Assembly (NCBI GenBank): GCA_036505615.1
Contig: DASXTB010000333.1
Coordinates: forward strand, 1 to 9,079
Direction of reading: 5' to 3'
Source: DASXTB01 sp036505615
GTDB lineage: Bacteria > Acidobacteriota > UBA6911 > JACQSX01
Length of the DNA stretch: 9,079 nucleotides
The notes under the pieces were generated by a model. That model did no database searches and was not told the origin of the DNA. It saw nothing but the letters and a program-made list of their open reading frames with translations. Below are positions 1 through 6,916 of this stretch, one piece after another. Position 1 is the first letter of the stretch, and every line of letters starts with the position of its first letter. The translations under genes and the position numbers were made by a program.

Positions 1-1175
1 ATTTTCTGCTGCGTCTTTTCCAACCTAAGGAATAGCGCTCGTTCCCTGGCTGCGTCGGATTCTTGTCCAGCCTTTGCATAAGCGCGCGACAGTGCAAAAT
101 GCATCTCAGGACTGTCAGGCGCAAGCTGGATGCCCGCCTCCAGTTCCTTCACGGCTCGGGCTGTATCCCCTTGCTCGAGCAGAATTCGGCCGAGCGCGTT
201 GCGTGCGGCAAAATTTCCTGGAGCTAGCCGGACAGCTTCTTCAGCCAAGGTCAAACCTGCCGCCGGGTTTCCACTGCGCAGGTATTCAAAGGCGATCTGC
301 AGTCGCGCCTGCACGTGGGAAGGTGAAATCTCCAACTCGCGCCGGAACTGTTCCATTGCGGTCCCCGCGCTTTCGCCAAGCAAAAAGACACCGTACGCAT
401 AATGAACACCGGGGGCGTCCGGGTAACGAGTCACCAATTCGGCAAAGTGACGGCGCGCCTCTTCCACCCGCCGCCCTGCGAATGCGTAACCAGCCTGCCC
501 TGCGATGAGCACCATTTCGCGCCTGTCCTGAGGTATTTCGGCAGGCAGATAAGGCATGCGCAATATGTTCAGGCCGGCTGCTTCCATAATTTCTGCGCGT
601 TGTTTGTCTTCGCGGGCGAGCAGCCGCAAGGTTTCAAACGCAAGCTCAAACTGCTCGAAACGATTGAAAAGGATCGCTGCATGATAAGCAGCCGCAGTGC
701 GCAACTGATCGTTGTCGCCCAGGCCCAGCGCACGGCCGCGTTCGATGTCCCGCAAGGCGGTCTCATAATCTCGAAGGTGGAACTCGCACAGACCCAGCAG
801 TACCCAGGCGGCTCCGTTTTTTTCTTCGACCGTGAGCAGACGCCGAAGAACATCGACAGCTTCGGCGTGATGGTCCAGCTCATAGTGCAGCGTCCCAAGG
901 TACCACAGCCCTTCTCCCCACTTTGGGCGCATGCGCAGAGCTTTTTGATAAAGTGCAATGGCTTCCTGCGCTTGATCGGCCTGGCGCGCCTGGGCGGCGC
1001 GGCTTGCCAGGTCGTCGAAAGAAGGCGAAGGATTTGAGGTTGCGGTTGCGGTTCTAGACGAAGGTTGTTTCTTGTTTTCCTGCGCGATTAATTGGCAAGT
1101 GCAAAGCAGCAAACATAGCACCTCGATGGATGTCGCGAAGCGGAGATGAAAGTTGCGTGTCATCGGGCGCTTCAT
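1..1175 (-). CDS. Exported tetratricopeptide-repeat protein, C-terminus beyond the left edge
   Basis: The frame is open from an ATG at 1175 to the left edge, giving about 391 codons without a stop; the C-terminus is missing from this window. Residues 1-32 form an export signal (basic start MKRPMTR, then a hydrophobic stretch ending CQLIAQ), followed by a Ser/Thr/Pro/Asn-rich linker (33-52). From residue 53 onward the protein is made of helical TPR-like units with the usual W/L-G-Y-A-A-P spacing, for example AIALYQKALRMRPKWGEGLW and AVKELEAGIQLAPDSPEMHF. TPR solenoids bind other proteins, so a scaffold role in the periplasm or at the membrane is plausible, but no catalytic motif or partner is visible. 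A second in-frame ATG at 1163 would shorten the signal peptide only slightly. Neither start has a clear Shine-Dalgarno. The gene lies downstream of the TonB receptor on the same strand, but a 382-nt gap and its own promoter suggest separate transcription. Confidence 0.88.
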   Translation of the reverse strand, partial: MKRPMTRNFHLRFATSIEVLCLLLCTCQLIAQENKKQPSSRTATATSNPSPSFDDLASRAAQARQADQAQEAIALYQKALRMRPKWGEGLWYLGTLHYELDHHAEAVDVLRRLLTVEEKNGAAWVLLGLCEFHLRDYETALRDIERGRALGLGDNDQLRTAAAYHAAILFNRFEQFELAFETLRLLAREDKQRAEIMEAAGLNILRMPYLPAEIPQDRREMVLIAGQAGYAFAGRRVEEARRHFAELVTRYPDAPGVHYAYGVFLLGESAGTAMEQFRRELEISPSHVQARLQIAFEYLRSGNPAAGLTLAEEAVRLAPGNFAARNALGRILLEQGDTARAVKELEAGIQLAPDSPEMHFALSRAYAKAGQESDAARERALFLRLEKTQQK

Positions 1176-1207
1176 GAGAAGAGAATCAACCACAAAGTTA
1201 TCTCTAG

Positions 1208-1237
1208 ATTATACGATCTCGCAACGGCGCATGAAAA
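1208..1237 (-). promoter_or_regulatory. Candidate sigma-70 promoter of the left TPR gene
   Basis: Reading the minus strand, a perfect TATAAT sits at 1213-1208. An 18-nt spacer separates it from TTTTCA at 1237-1232, which matches four of six bases of the -35 consensus. Transcription would start near 1201, leaving a short leader of about 26 nt before the ATG at 1175. The placement between the inverted-repeat element and the gene fits an independent promoter. The -10 is strong and the -35 is weak. Confidence 0.5.
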
Positions 1238-1280
1238 TGGTATAGCCGCGGCGTGTCGTTGCGCGCCTATGGCGAGCTGA

Positions 1281-1506
1281 GACGCCGAAGGCGTCAGATA
1301 AAGTAGCCGGGGCCAGAGCGCGCTTTTTGCGCGCCGCCCCCGGTTGCGATATGCAACTAACCCAGGGCACCCTGAAAGGGGGCGATAGGGAATCGTTCTT
1401 GTAGCACCCCTTCAGGGTGCGAAGGTGAATGTTAGGGATGTTGACCGGGGGCGCCGCGCACAAGACACGCTCTGCCCCCGGCTACTTTATCTGACGCCTT
1501 CGGCGT
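1281..1506. repeat. Nested inverted-repeat element of about 226 nt, REP/MITE-like
   Basis: The outer arms 1282-1320 and 1468-1506 are reverse complements over 39 nt with one mismatch. The complementarity continues inward with gaps (CGCCCCCGGT near 1335-1344 against ACCGGGGGCG near 1444-1453). It closes with a tip hairpin in which GCACCCTGAA (1367-1376) faces TTCAGGGTGC (1411-1420), flanked by GGGG and CCCC. Each end also carries its own mini-hairpin: GACGCC-GAA-GGCGTC at 1281-1295, and GACGCC-TTC-GGCGT at 1493-1506. Together with the absence of a credible gene here, this accounts for most of the 382-nt gap 1176-1557. It lies just downstream of the TonB receptor stop codon, so its transcript could fold and end or stabilise that mRNA. 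It could equally be a dispersed palindromic repeat. No transposase is present. Confidence 0.8.
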
Positions 1507-1557
1507 TCGGCGACTTAGATATCGCGCTCCCTTCGGTCGTTAGCCGGCGTCTGATCG

Positions 1558-4500
1558 CTAGAAGTAGAACTTAAACGCCAACTGCACGATCCGACGGCCG
1601 AATTTGTTGTCCTTCGGCAGGACACCAAAATCCGAATTGTTCAACTTTCCGTCCTTAAACTGCAGCGTGATATTGTTCTGATTCAGCGATCGCAGCGGGT
1701 GATTGAGGAAATTGTACGCCGAGATCCTAAACTGGAATTTCCTCTCTTCACTGATCGCGAAGTTCTTAAACAGCGATAGATCGTGATTCTGGTACATCGG
1801 TCCTTTGATGTAGGGGAAGATGTAGGTCCCCTTCTGGCCCGGCTGCGGGATGGTAAAACAACTAGGATTTATGAGCTGATCGCCGCTCACCCCGCCGCGA
1901 GGATCGCACGTCAGGAGCGGTTGCACGTTGATCTGCGGCGAACCGGTGAATCGCGGATTTCCGATAGACCTTCCCTGTGCGTCCGTCCCTTGGATGCTAA
2001 AGTTTACGGAGTTTGTGTTCACCGTCTGCAGGTTCAGACCGCTCATGAAGTTGGTGATGCCGGAAAGCTGCCAGCCGTCCAAAAGGCCGCGCGCGACGGG
2101 ATTGTTGTTCATGTGGTTCTTGGCGACGTCGGGAAGCATCAGGCTGTAGGCGATATTGAATACGTGCGTCCGATCCGTTCCCAGAATGCCATAGCTTTCG
2201 CTTCTCGGATCCAATCCGCCGTTTGCTCCACCCACGCCTCCGCCGCGGATGCCGAGGGCCTTGGAGAACGTGTAGGAACCCATGTAATTGAAGCGACCGG
2301 TCTGCCGGCTCAGCAGCACCTGCAGGCTGTTGTAGTTGGAGTAGAAAGTGTGCCCGCTTCGGATCACATCGCCGTATTGCGGCAGTGGCCGGTACTTGGC
2401 CTGGTCACCGTCAGGATCGTTCAGCATCGCGCCAAAGGGAACCGCATTGACGTTATCGAGACCGCCTCCGTTCAGCAGGTCATCGCTCTTGCTTCCCACA
2501 TAGGAAGTTTCCAGCATCGTGGCGTACGGGAGCCGGCGCTGAATCGTGAAGCTCCAGTTATAAGTGACCGGCTGCTTGTCATCTTTCGGATCGAGGCCGG
2601 AAACACTGGTCGGCACGCCTTCGGCCGACGTGGCTTCCAGGTCCTTGAGAGTTGTTCCGCAGCAGATGCTGGTGGAACGAACTCCGGACGGAGTGTCCAG
2701 ATAATTGAATTGGTTGTCGTGGTAGCGGAAGGCCCCAAAGCCTCCTCGCAGCACCGTCTTGCCCTGGCCGGACAGGTCGTAGGCGAAACCGAAGCGCGGC
2801 GAGACAAATAAACCGCGCGTTTTCAGCCCGGAAAGAGGCACGCTGGAATCCTTCTTGTGCCAGTAGATTCCAGACAACGCGCTGGCCGGCGCCTTGGGAT
2901 CGAACCGGCTCAGGTCGACGACGGCCAGACCGATTCCCTCACGATCATACCAGGCGCCCAGGTGCGAGAATCGCGATCCGAATTCCAGCGTCAAACGCGG
3001 AGTGAGTTTCCAGCTGTCCTGCGCAAAAAACTCGATGGTGTTATAAGCGGTGTTGTGAAGCACGTTTTTGGTCTGGTCGTCATAGCTTGCAACTCGACCG
3101 AGCAGCAAATCCGCGTAAACGTTTCCAGTCGAGTTCCCTGTCCACGTTGCTGGCACCACGACGCCGTTGGAGTTCCCGTTGCCAGGCTGATTGTTGTTGA
3201 TCCACTCGTAATAGGCGCCGAACTTCATGGTGTGCGTTCCGTAAACCTTGCTGACGTTGTCTGAGACCGAATTCAGCCACTTCCTCGCAAACAGCACCGG
3301 ATCGAATCCGCCCGGATTGAAGACCGTACCCACGCCGCCCCACCCTGGGATCACTGAAGGAATCTGATCCAGTCCGTTTTTGAACACCCCCTTATAGGGA
3401 TAACCGAGCGCCGATTTTGAGACCTTGGTGGGGTCTTCAAAGCGGTTGGGGAAATCAATGTAAGTGGTCGCGAAAATGACTTCATTGGTCAGTGTGGGAT
3501 CGAACACGTGTGTCAGACTGGTGCTGGTTGAGTGCGACCGGTTGTCGGCCACCACTGAAGTGGGGTAAGGGACCTGGTTGCTGTTTCTCCACCACAGGCC
3601 GACTGGAAATGGCTGAGTCTCTGCCTGCCGGTTGTAGCGGACAAACAGTTTGGTGTTTTCACTGATGCTGTAGTCGACGCGCGTGACAAACTGCGTCATG
3701 TTCTGGTCGACGGGAATCGCCTGTACAAAGTTGAAGCCGTTGGCGCGCGCCGGATCGACGTTCGCCGCCGGATAGAGATTCATCAGCACTTGGCCGCCCT
3801 TGTCGATCATACTTGCCGGAATTTTGCCATTGGTGATGCCGTCTCCGGTGGGAACGCTGGTGACGTTGCCGCCGTTCTGCGTCAACAGCTTCATGTAGCC
3901 AGCGTCGCTGAAATCGCCGGAGCGCATCGCTGAGGTTGGGACGGTCGCCTGAAGAATTCCGGTATCGAGACGCTGCTTCATGTACTCAAACCCGGCAAAA
4001 AAGAAAAGCTTGTCGCGATTCTTATTGAAGTTGGTGCCGGGAATGACAACCGGCCCACCGATGTTGCCACCCGGAAAGTGAAACTTATTTTCCACCCGCG
4101 GCTGGCCGAGTTTGTTCAGCAGCCATTCGTTGGAATTCATGTGGAAATCGCGGATGTAATAGTAACCTTCGCCGTGGAAGTCCTTTCCTCCCGCCTTGGT
4201 GATCGTGTTAAAGACAACCGGACCCTTGGAATTCTCGGCGCCGAAGTTTGACTGCAGCACCTTAACCTCTTCGATCATATCCGGATTGGGATTGACCGGT
4301 GAGGCGCAGTTACAGCCCGGATCGGAGACGTGCGCGCCATCGGAGACAATGTCCAGCGCGTCCGACCGACCGCCGTTGGCCGAGTAGTTCCCGATGGCGC
4401 TCTGTTTGCCGCCATCGCCGTTGCCGTTGATGCCGATGATTTCGCCGTTGAAACCCGGCCGGTTGTCCAGCCCGGTACTTATCGGCGTCAGGCCGGGGAG

Positions 4501-4995
4501 CACTCTTAACAGCTCGGCGGCACTGCGCCCGACGATAGGAATGTTTTGGATCTGCTTGGAGGTCAGCAGCGCGCTCTTCTCGCCCGAGTCCACCGGCGTC
4601 ATGATGTCGGGCGTGGCCGTGACAGTGATCTTTTCTCCCACTCCGGCGGCGCTTAACTTTATATCGGAGAGATTGATCTTGTCGCCGACGTGAAAAACCA
4701 CTTTAGTCCGCTCCCATTTTGCAAATCCGGGAACGTCCACACTGACCGTGTAGGTGCCGGCGGGAACTGCGGCGATGGCGAAGTAGCCTTCGTCGTTCGA
4801 AATTGTCTTGCGAACGTCGCCCGACTCTTCATTCTTCATTGTGATGTCGGCTCCTGGAATTACCGCTCCGGTCGAATCCATCACGGTTCCGGTCAGTGTG
4901 CCGGTCAACTGCTGGCCCCAGATCAGGGACACGCTTCCAAGCAGCGTGAATGCGGCCAGCCAAACACCAAGTCTGCAGACTGAACTCACCTTCAT
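1558..4995 (-). CDS. Oar-like TonB-dependent outer-membrane receptor with N-terminal carboxypeptidase regulatory-like domain
   Basis: This 1145-residue protein is an outer-membrane transporter for a large substrate of unknown identity. Residues 1-27 form a signal peptide with hydrophobic core VWLAAFTLLGSVSLIWG. Residues about 30-115 are a carboxypeptidase regulatory-like beta-sandwich (TGTVMDSTGAVIPGADI, then NDEGYFAIAAVPAGTYTVSV and PGF). A plug domain follows at about 120-265, with the family signatures ITVTATP, NIPIVGRSAAELLRVLPG and MIEEVKVLQSNFGAENS. The rest is the barrel, including GGNIGGPVVIPG...NRDKLFFFAGFEY and a C-terminal strand VQLAFKFYF ending in phenylalanine, the usual outer-membrane assembly signal. 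The length is normal for the acidobacterial Oar-like group, and there is no frameshift. GGAGG lies four bases before the ATG at 4995 and fixes the start. The mature protein has six cysteines in close pairs (228/230, 778/779, 1030/1046). The gene is divergent from the membrane regulator, a plausible controller. TonB, ExbB and ExbD are not in the window. Confidence 0.95.
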   Translation of the reverse strand: MKVSSVCRLGVWLAAFTLLGSVSLIWGQQLTGTLTGTVMDSTGAVIPGADITMKNEESGDVRKTISNDEGYFAIAAVPAGTYTVSVDVPGFAKWERTKVVFHVGDKINLSDIKLSAAGVGEKITVTATPDIMTPVDSGEKSALLTSKQIQNIPIVGRSAAELLRVLPGLTPISTGLDNRPGFNGEIIGINGNGDGGKQSAIGNYSANGGRSDALDIVSDGAHVSDPGCNCASPVNPNPDMIEEVKVLQSNFGAENSKGPVVFNTITKAGGKDFHGEGYYYIRDFHMNSNEWLLNKLGQPRVENKFHFPGGNIGGPVVIPGTNFNKNRDKLFFFAGFEYMKQRLDTGILQATVPTSAMRSGDFSDAGYMKLLTQNGGNVTSVPTGDGITNGKIPASMIDKGGQVLMNLYPAANVDPARANGFNFVQAIPVDQNMTQFVTRVDYSISENTKLFVRYNRQAETQPFPVGLWWRNSNQVPYPTSVVADNRSHSTSTSLTHVFDPTLTNEVIFATTYIDFPNRFEDPTKVSKSALGYPYKGVFKNGLDQIPSVIPGWGGVGTVFNPGGFDPVLFARKWLNSVSDNVSKVYGTHTMKFGAYYEWINNNQPGNGNSNGVVVPATWTGNSTGNVYADLLLGRVASYDDQTKNVLHNTAYNTIEFFAQDSWKLTPRLTLEFGSRFSHLGAWYDREGIGLAVVDLSRFDPKAPASALSGIYWHKKDSSVPLSGLKTRGLFVSPRFGFAYDLSGQGKTVLRGGFGAFRYHDNQFNYLDTPSGVRSTSICCGTTLKDLEATSAEGVPTSVSGLDPKDDKQPVTYNWSFTIQRRLPYATMLETSYVGSKSDDLLNGGGLDNVNAVPFGAMLNDPDGDQAKYRPLPQYGDVIRSGHTFYSNYNSLQVLLSRQTGRFNYMGSYTFSKALGIRGGGVGGANGGLDPRSESYGILGTDRTHVFNIAYSLMLPDVAKNHMNNNPVARGLLDGWQLSGITNFMSGLNLQTVNTNSVNFSIQGTDAQGRSIGNPRFTGSPQINVQPLLTCDPRGGVSGDQLINPSCFTIPQPGQKGTYIFPYIKGPMYQNHDLSLFKNFAISEERKFQFRISAYNFLNHPLRSLNQNNITLQFKDGKLNNSDFGVLPKDNKFGRRIVQLAFKFYF

Positions 4996-5060
4996 ATGGC
5001 CTCCACGGTTTTTTGGTTTAAAAGTGTCGCGAACTGCATTTCCTTTTCGAACGTGAGAAA

Positions 5061-5076
5061 AAATCGATACCGATTT
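5061..5076. promoter_or_regulatory. Operator-like inverted repeat upstream of the TonB receptor gene
   Basis: AAATCG-ATAC-CGATTT is a perfect inverted repeat with 6-bp arms and a 4-nt centre, 65 bp before the receptor ATG. It abuts another symmetric site, TTTTC-N8-GAAAA at 5044-5061. The position fits an operator acting on receptor transcription, possibly bound by the divergent winged-helix regulator. Chance occurrence in AT-rich DNA cannot be excluded. Confidence 0.35.
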
Positions 5077-5230
5077 CTACGTTTTTCAGTAAAAGGAGTC
5101 ATATGCTCCAATGACGTCGTGGGAAAACTGGTTTCTAGCCCTGCAATAATTGATCCAAGAGAGATGAAACTGCGGTGCGCGGCCTTGTAACGTCAAGTCG
5201 GTCTGCCATGCTGGAACTGCAACACTTTCA

Positions 5231-5244
5231 TTTTCAATTGAAAA
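5231..5244. promoter_or_regulatory. Perfect 14-bp palindrome, operator candidate
   Basis: TTTTCAATTGAAAA is a perfect, gapless palindrome in the middle of the divergent control region. A related but imperfect form, TTTTTCAGTAAAA, occurs at 5082-5094 closer to the receptor gene. The shared TTTTCA...AAAA layout suggests one dimeric binding protein, though AT-rich DNA makes such matches easy to find. Confidence 0.35.
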
Positions 5245-5328
5245 CCGATTGAAGCTCTGAAGCAGACCGAGACCGGCTTTTGGCATTCTCCACGCCAATG
5301 AATGTGAATCCATACAAATTCTTGGATG

Positions 5329-5392
5329 TTTGTCCAAAAAATTGTTCTCATCACCGCTAGCCGAGGCAAAATCCTGAAGATTTGTCCAAAAA
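5329..5392 (+). repeat. Twin direct repeat TTTGTCCAAAAA, 52 nt apart
   Basis: The 12-mer TTTGTCCAAAAA occurs exactly at 5329-5340 and again at 5381-5392. The 52-nt offset is five turns of B-DNA at 10.4-10.5 bp per turn, so both copies face the same side of the helix. TCTCAT (5346-5351) and ATGAGA (5392-5397) form a further inverted pair around the interval. The second copy ends 82 nt upstream of the regulator -10 box. Tandem, helically phased sites are typical of cooperative activator binding; the bound protein is unknown. Confidence 0.5.
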
Positions 5393-5474
5393 TGAGACGG
5401 ATTCACCCCGCTATGGCGACTAAGTGTGCGCAACATTAGTACTTCATTGCAGCCAGAAGGGAGTTAGATACGTG

Positions 5475-5480
5475 TATAAT
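5475..5480 (+). promoter_or_regulatory. -10 box of the membrane-regulator promoter
   Basis: A perfect TATAAT lies here in the context GTGTATAATACGG, reading towards the regulator gene. No good -35 hexamer lies 16-19 nt upstream; the nearest candidate, TTGCAG at 5447-5452, is 22 nt away. A strong -10 with a poor -35 suggests an activator-dependent promoter. Transcription would start near 5487, giving a leader of about 65 nt. Confidence 0.5.
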
Positions 5481-5515
5481 ACGGTTACTTCCCTGAAATT
5501 TTGGGGTCAACCGCA

Positions 5516-5549
5516 CGTGGGCTTTCCACGCGATGTAACGTGTTACATC
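5516..5549 (+). promoter_or_regulatory. Two adjacent hairpins/palindromes in the regulator leader, the second abutting the start codon
   Basis: CGTGG-GCTTT-CCACG (5516-5530) is followed by GATGTAAC-GT-GTTACATC (5532-5549), a perfect 18-bp inverted repeat that ends two bases before the ATG at 5552. As DNA, the second repeat is a good autoregulatory operator. As RNA, it would fold exactly where a ribosome must bind. No Shine-Dalgarno is seen between it and the ATG. Confidence 0.55.
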
Positions 5550-5551
5550 AG

Positions 5552-6895
5552 ATGGACGCTTCAAGAGAAGAGAAGCTGGAACAGCTTGAAAGAATCCTCC
5601 AGAGCCGGTCCTTGCGCGGTTCCGAGGGCCTGAGGGCTTTTTTGCGCTTTATTGTCACAGAGAGCATTGAGAACCACGAGGATCAGCTAAAGGAATATAC
5701 CATTGCGACTCAGGTTTTTGGTCGTAAGGACGATTACGACCCGCGTATCGAGTCAGCAGTTCGCGTTCAAGCCGGGAGGCTCCGGCTGAAACTGCAGGAG
5801 TTTTACGCCAATGAAGGCAAAGAGGACAGAGTGCTGATCGAGCTGCCCAAAGGGAGCTACATCCCTAGTTTCAGCTACCGGCAGAACGGCGAGAACAGCG
5901 CGTCTGAACTGGAAACAGTTCCGGCGCCTTCCTCAATTCCAGCGCCACATCGTGCGCTTCCATTCCAGACAAGGATGTGGTCGCTATTGAGCGCACTTTT
6001 CCTTGTCTCTTCAGTCATTTTAGGCTGGGCCGCTTACCACTATCGCAGCGAGCTTCTAAAATCCAAAGATTTACCGCAGAGCGTGGCTGCCGCAGAGGTT
6101 CCCGAGGTGAAGGCCGCGTTGCTGCTCTGGGACGATTTTTTGAATTCAAGCCAGCCAATATTGGTTGCTTATAGCAATACCGTATTCCAAGGGACTCCGG
6201 AAGGCGGCATGAAGCTCTTAAAGACGCTCGATTCGCCGGGGACAATCGATTCTTCGAGCATGACCCGAGCTAAACCGGCGCATCGCGACGAGTCTTTAAT
6301 CATCGACCATTACACAGGCGTTGGAGAAGTCGCCTCAGTTTACGCTCTCGGCAATTTGTTCTTGAGAGCGGGGAGATCCTTCGCCTTGAAGCGCAGCCTG
6401 GTGATGACGTGGGACGATTTTAAAACCGACAACGTCGTCATTCTGGGGTCGACTGCCGAAAACCTGATCGCACGCGAAATCCCACAGCAGCAGGACTTCG
6501 TTTTTCGCCTGGTGAAATTCCCTGACGGCAGCGGCGCCTGGGGAATAATCAATATTCATCCTAAGCCTGGCGAACAGGAGCGATACTTCACCACGCCTCA
6601 GGGCAGCTACACCACTCTGGTTTCCGAGGACTACGCCTTGATCAGCATGTTACGCGGGCTGGACGAAGAGCACAGGCTTGTGAATCTTGCAGGAATCTCC
6701 ACGTTTGGCACTCAAGCCGCGGCGGAATATGTGACCAAAAGTGAGCACGTGAGCGATCTGATCCGACGTCTGGATATTTCCGGATCGAAGACTTCTCCCG
6801 CGCTCCCGCGTCATTATCAGGTCTTAATTCGCGCCAGGATCAAAGGTGGTGTGCCGGTGGAGATTTCCTATGTGACCCATCACGTTCTGCAGTGA
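5552..6895 (+). CDS. ToxR/CadC-like membrane-bound winged-helix regulator with large exported domain
   Basis: This 447-residue protein is a candidate one-component transcription regulator in the inner membrane. Residues about 8-110 are an N-terminal winged-helix DNA-binding domain of a type I know from acidobacteria: LRAFLRFIV, LKEYTIATQVFGR, YDPRIESAVRVQAGRLRLKL as probable recognition region, and the wing hairpin VLIELPKGSYIPSF. A proline/alanine-rich linker (about 127-136) leads to one membrane helix (about 142-164, MWSLLSALFLVSSVILGWAA). Residues 165-447 would lie in the periplasm; visible motifs are LLLWDDF (190-196), DHYTGVGEV (252-260) and WDDFKTDNVVILGSTAEN (287-304). I do not recognise a ligand for this domain. 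I chose the ATG at 5552 because it starts just before the conserved helix; a TTG at 5501 would add 17 unconserved residues. The gene is divergent from the TonB receptor, its most likely target. Genes of this type can also regulate distant receptors. Confidence 0.85.
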   Translation: MDASREEKLEQLERILQSRSLRGSEGLRAFLRFIVTESIENHEDQLKEYTIATQVFGRKDDYDPRIESAVRVQAGRLRLKLQEFYANEGKEDRVLIELPKGSYIPSFSYRQNGENSASELETVPAPSSIPAPHRALPFQTRMWSLLSALFLVSSVILGWAAYHYRSELLKSKDLPQSVAAAEVPEVKAALLLWDDFLNSSQPILVAYSNTVFQGTPEGGMKLLKTLDSPGTIDSSSMTRAKPAHRDESLIIDHYTGVGEVASVYALGNLFLRAGRSFALKRSLVMTWDDFKTDNVVILGSTAENLIAREIPQQQDFVFRLVKFPDGSGAWGIINIHPKPGEQERYFTTPQGSYTTLVSEDYALISMLRGLDEEHRLVNLAGISTFGTQAAAEYVTKSEHVSDLIRRLDISGSKTSPALPRHYQVLIRARIKGGVPVEISYVTHHVLQ

Positions 6896-6916
6896 TGCTA
6901 GCTGACGGGGCACGGG

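Larger units (their letters stand above)
4996..5551. promoter_or_regulatory. Long divergent control region between TonB receptor and membrane regulator
   Basis: This 556-nt gap contains no convincing gene; the open frames in it have no family resemblance and no good start signals. It is much more AT-rich than the flanking genes and is dense in symmetric sites. These are TTTTC-N8-GAAAA (5044-5061), AAATCG-ATAC-CGATTT (5061-5076), TTTTCAATTGAAAA (5231-5244), a twin TTTGTCCAAAAA repeat (5329 and 5381), a -10 box (5475-5480) and GATGTAAC-GT-GTTACATC (5532-5549). On the minus strand a weak promoter reading towards the receptor might use TTTACT (4/6 to -35) and TATCGA (3/6 to -10), 18 nt apart near 5065-5094. 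That pair overlaps the AAATCG palindrome, but I do not regard it as established. Confidence 0.6.

Noticed and set aside
402..1037. Plus-strand frame of 211 codons at the left end
   Set aside because: Antisense shadow of the TPR gene, whose minus-strand translation has a signal peptide and repeated TPR signatures.
1209..1463. Minus-strand frame of 84 codons over the nested repeat
   Set aside because: It is produced by the inverted-repeat element, has no family resemblance, and would overlap the promoter of the left TPR gene.
1783..2811. Plus-strand open frame of 342 codons inside the TonB receptor gene
   Set aside because: It is antisense to a clear, complete barrel coding region, has no signature of a protein family, and is the usual shadow frame of GC-biased coding DNA.
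5091..5149. GGAG four bases before an ATG at 5103 (plus strand), with a 3-codon frame overlapping a 12-codon frame
   Set aside because: The spacing looks like a start site, but the peptides are tiny, there is no promoter or attenuator structure behind them, and a chance match is more likely.
5086..5436. Minus-strand open frame of 116 codons in the divergent control region
   Set aside because: No recognisable domain, no good start signal, and composition unlike the neighbouring genes. It spans the palindromes and twin repeats that better explain the region.
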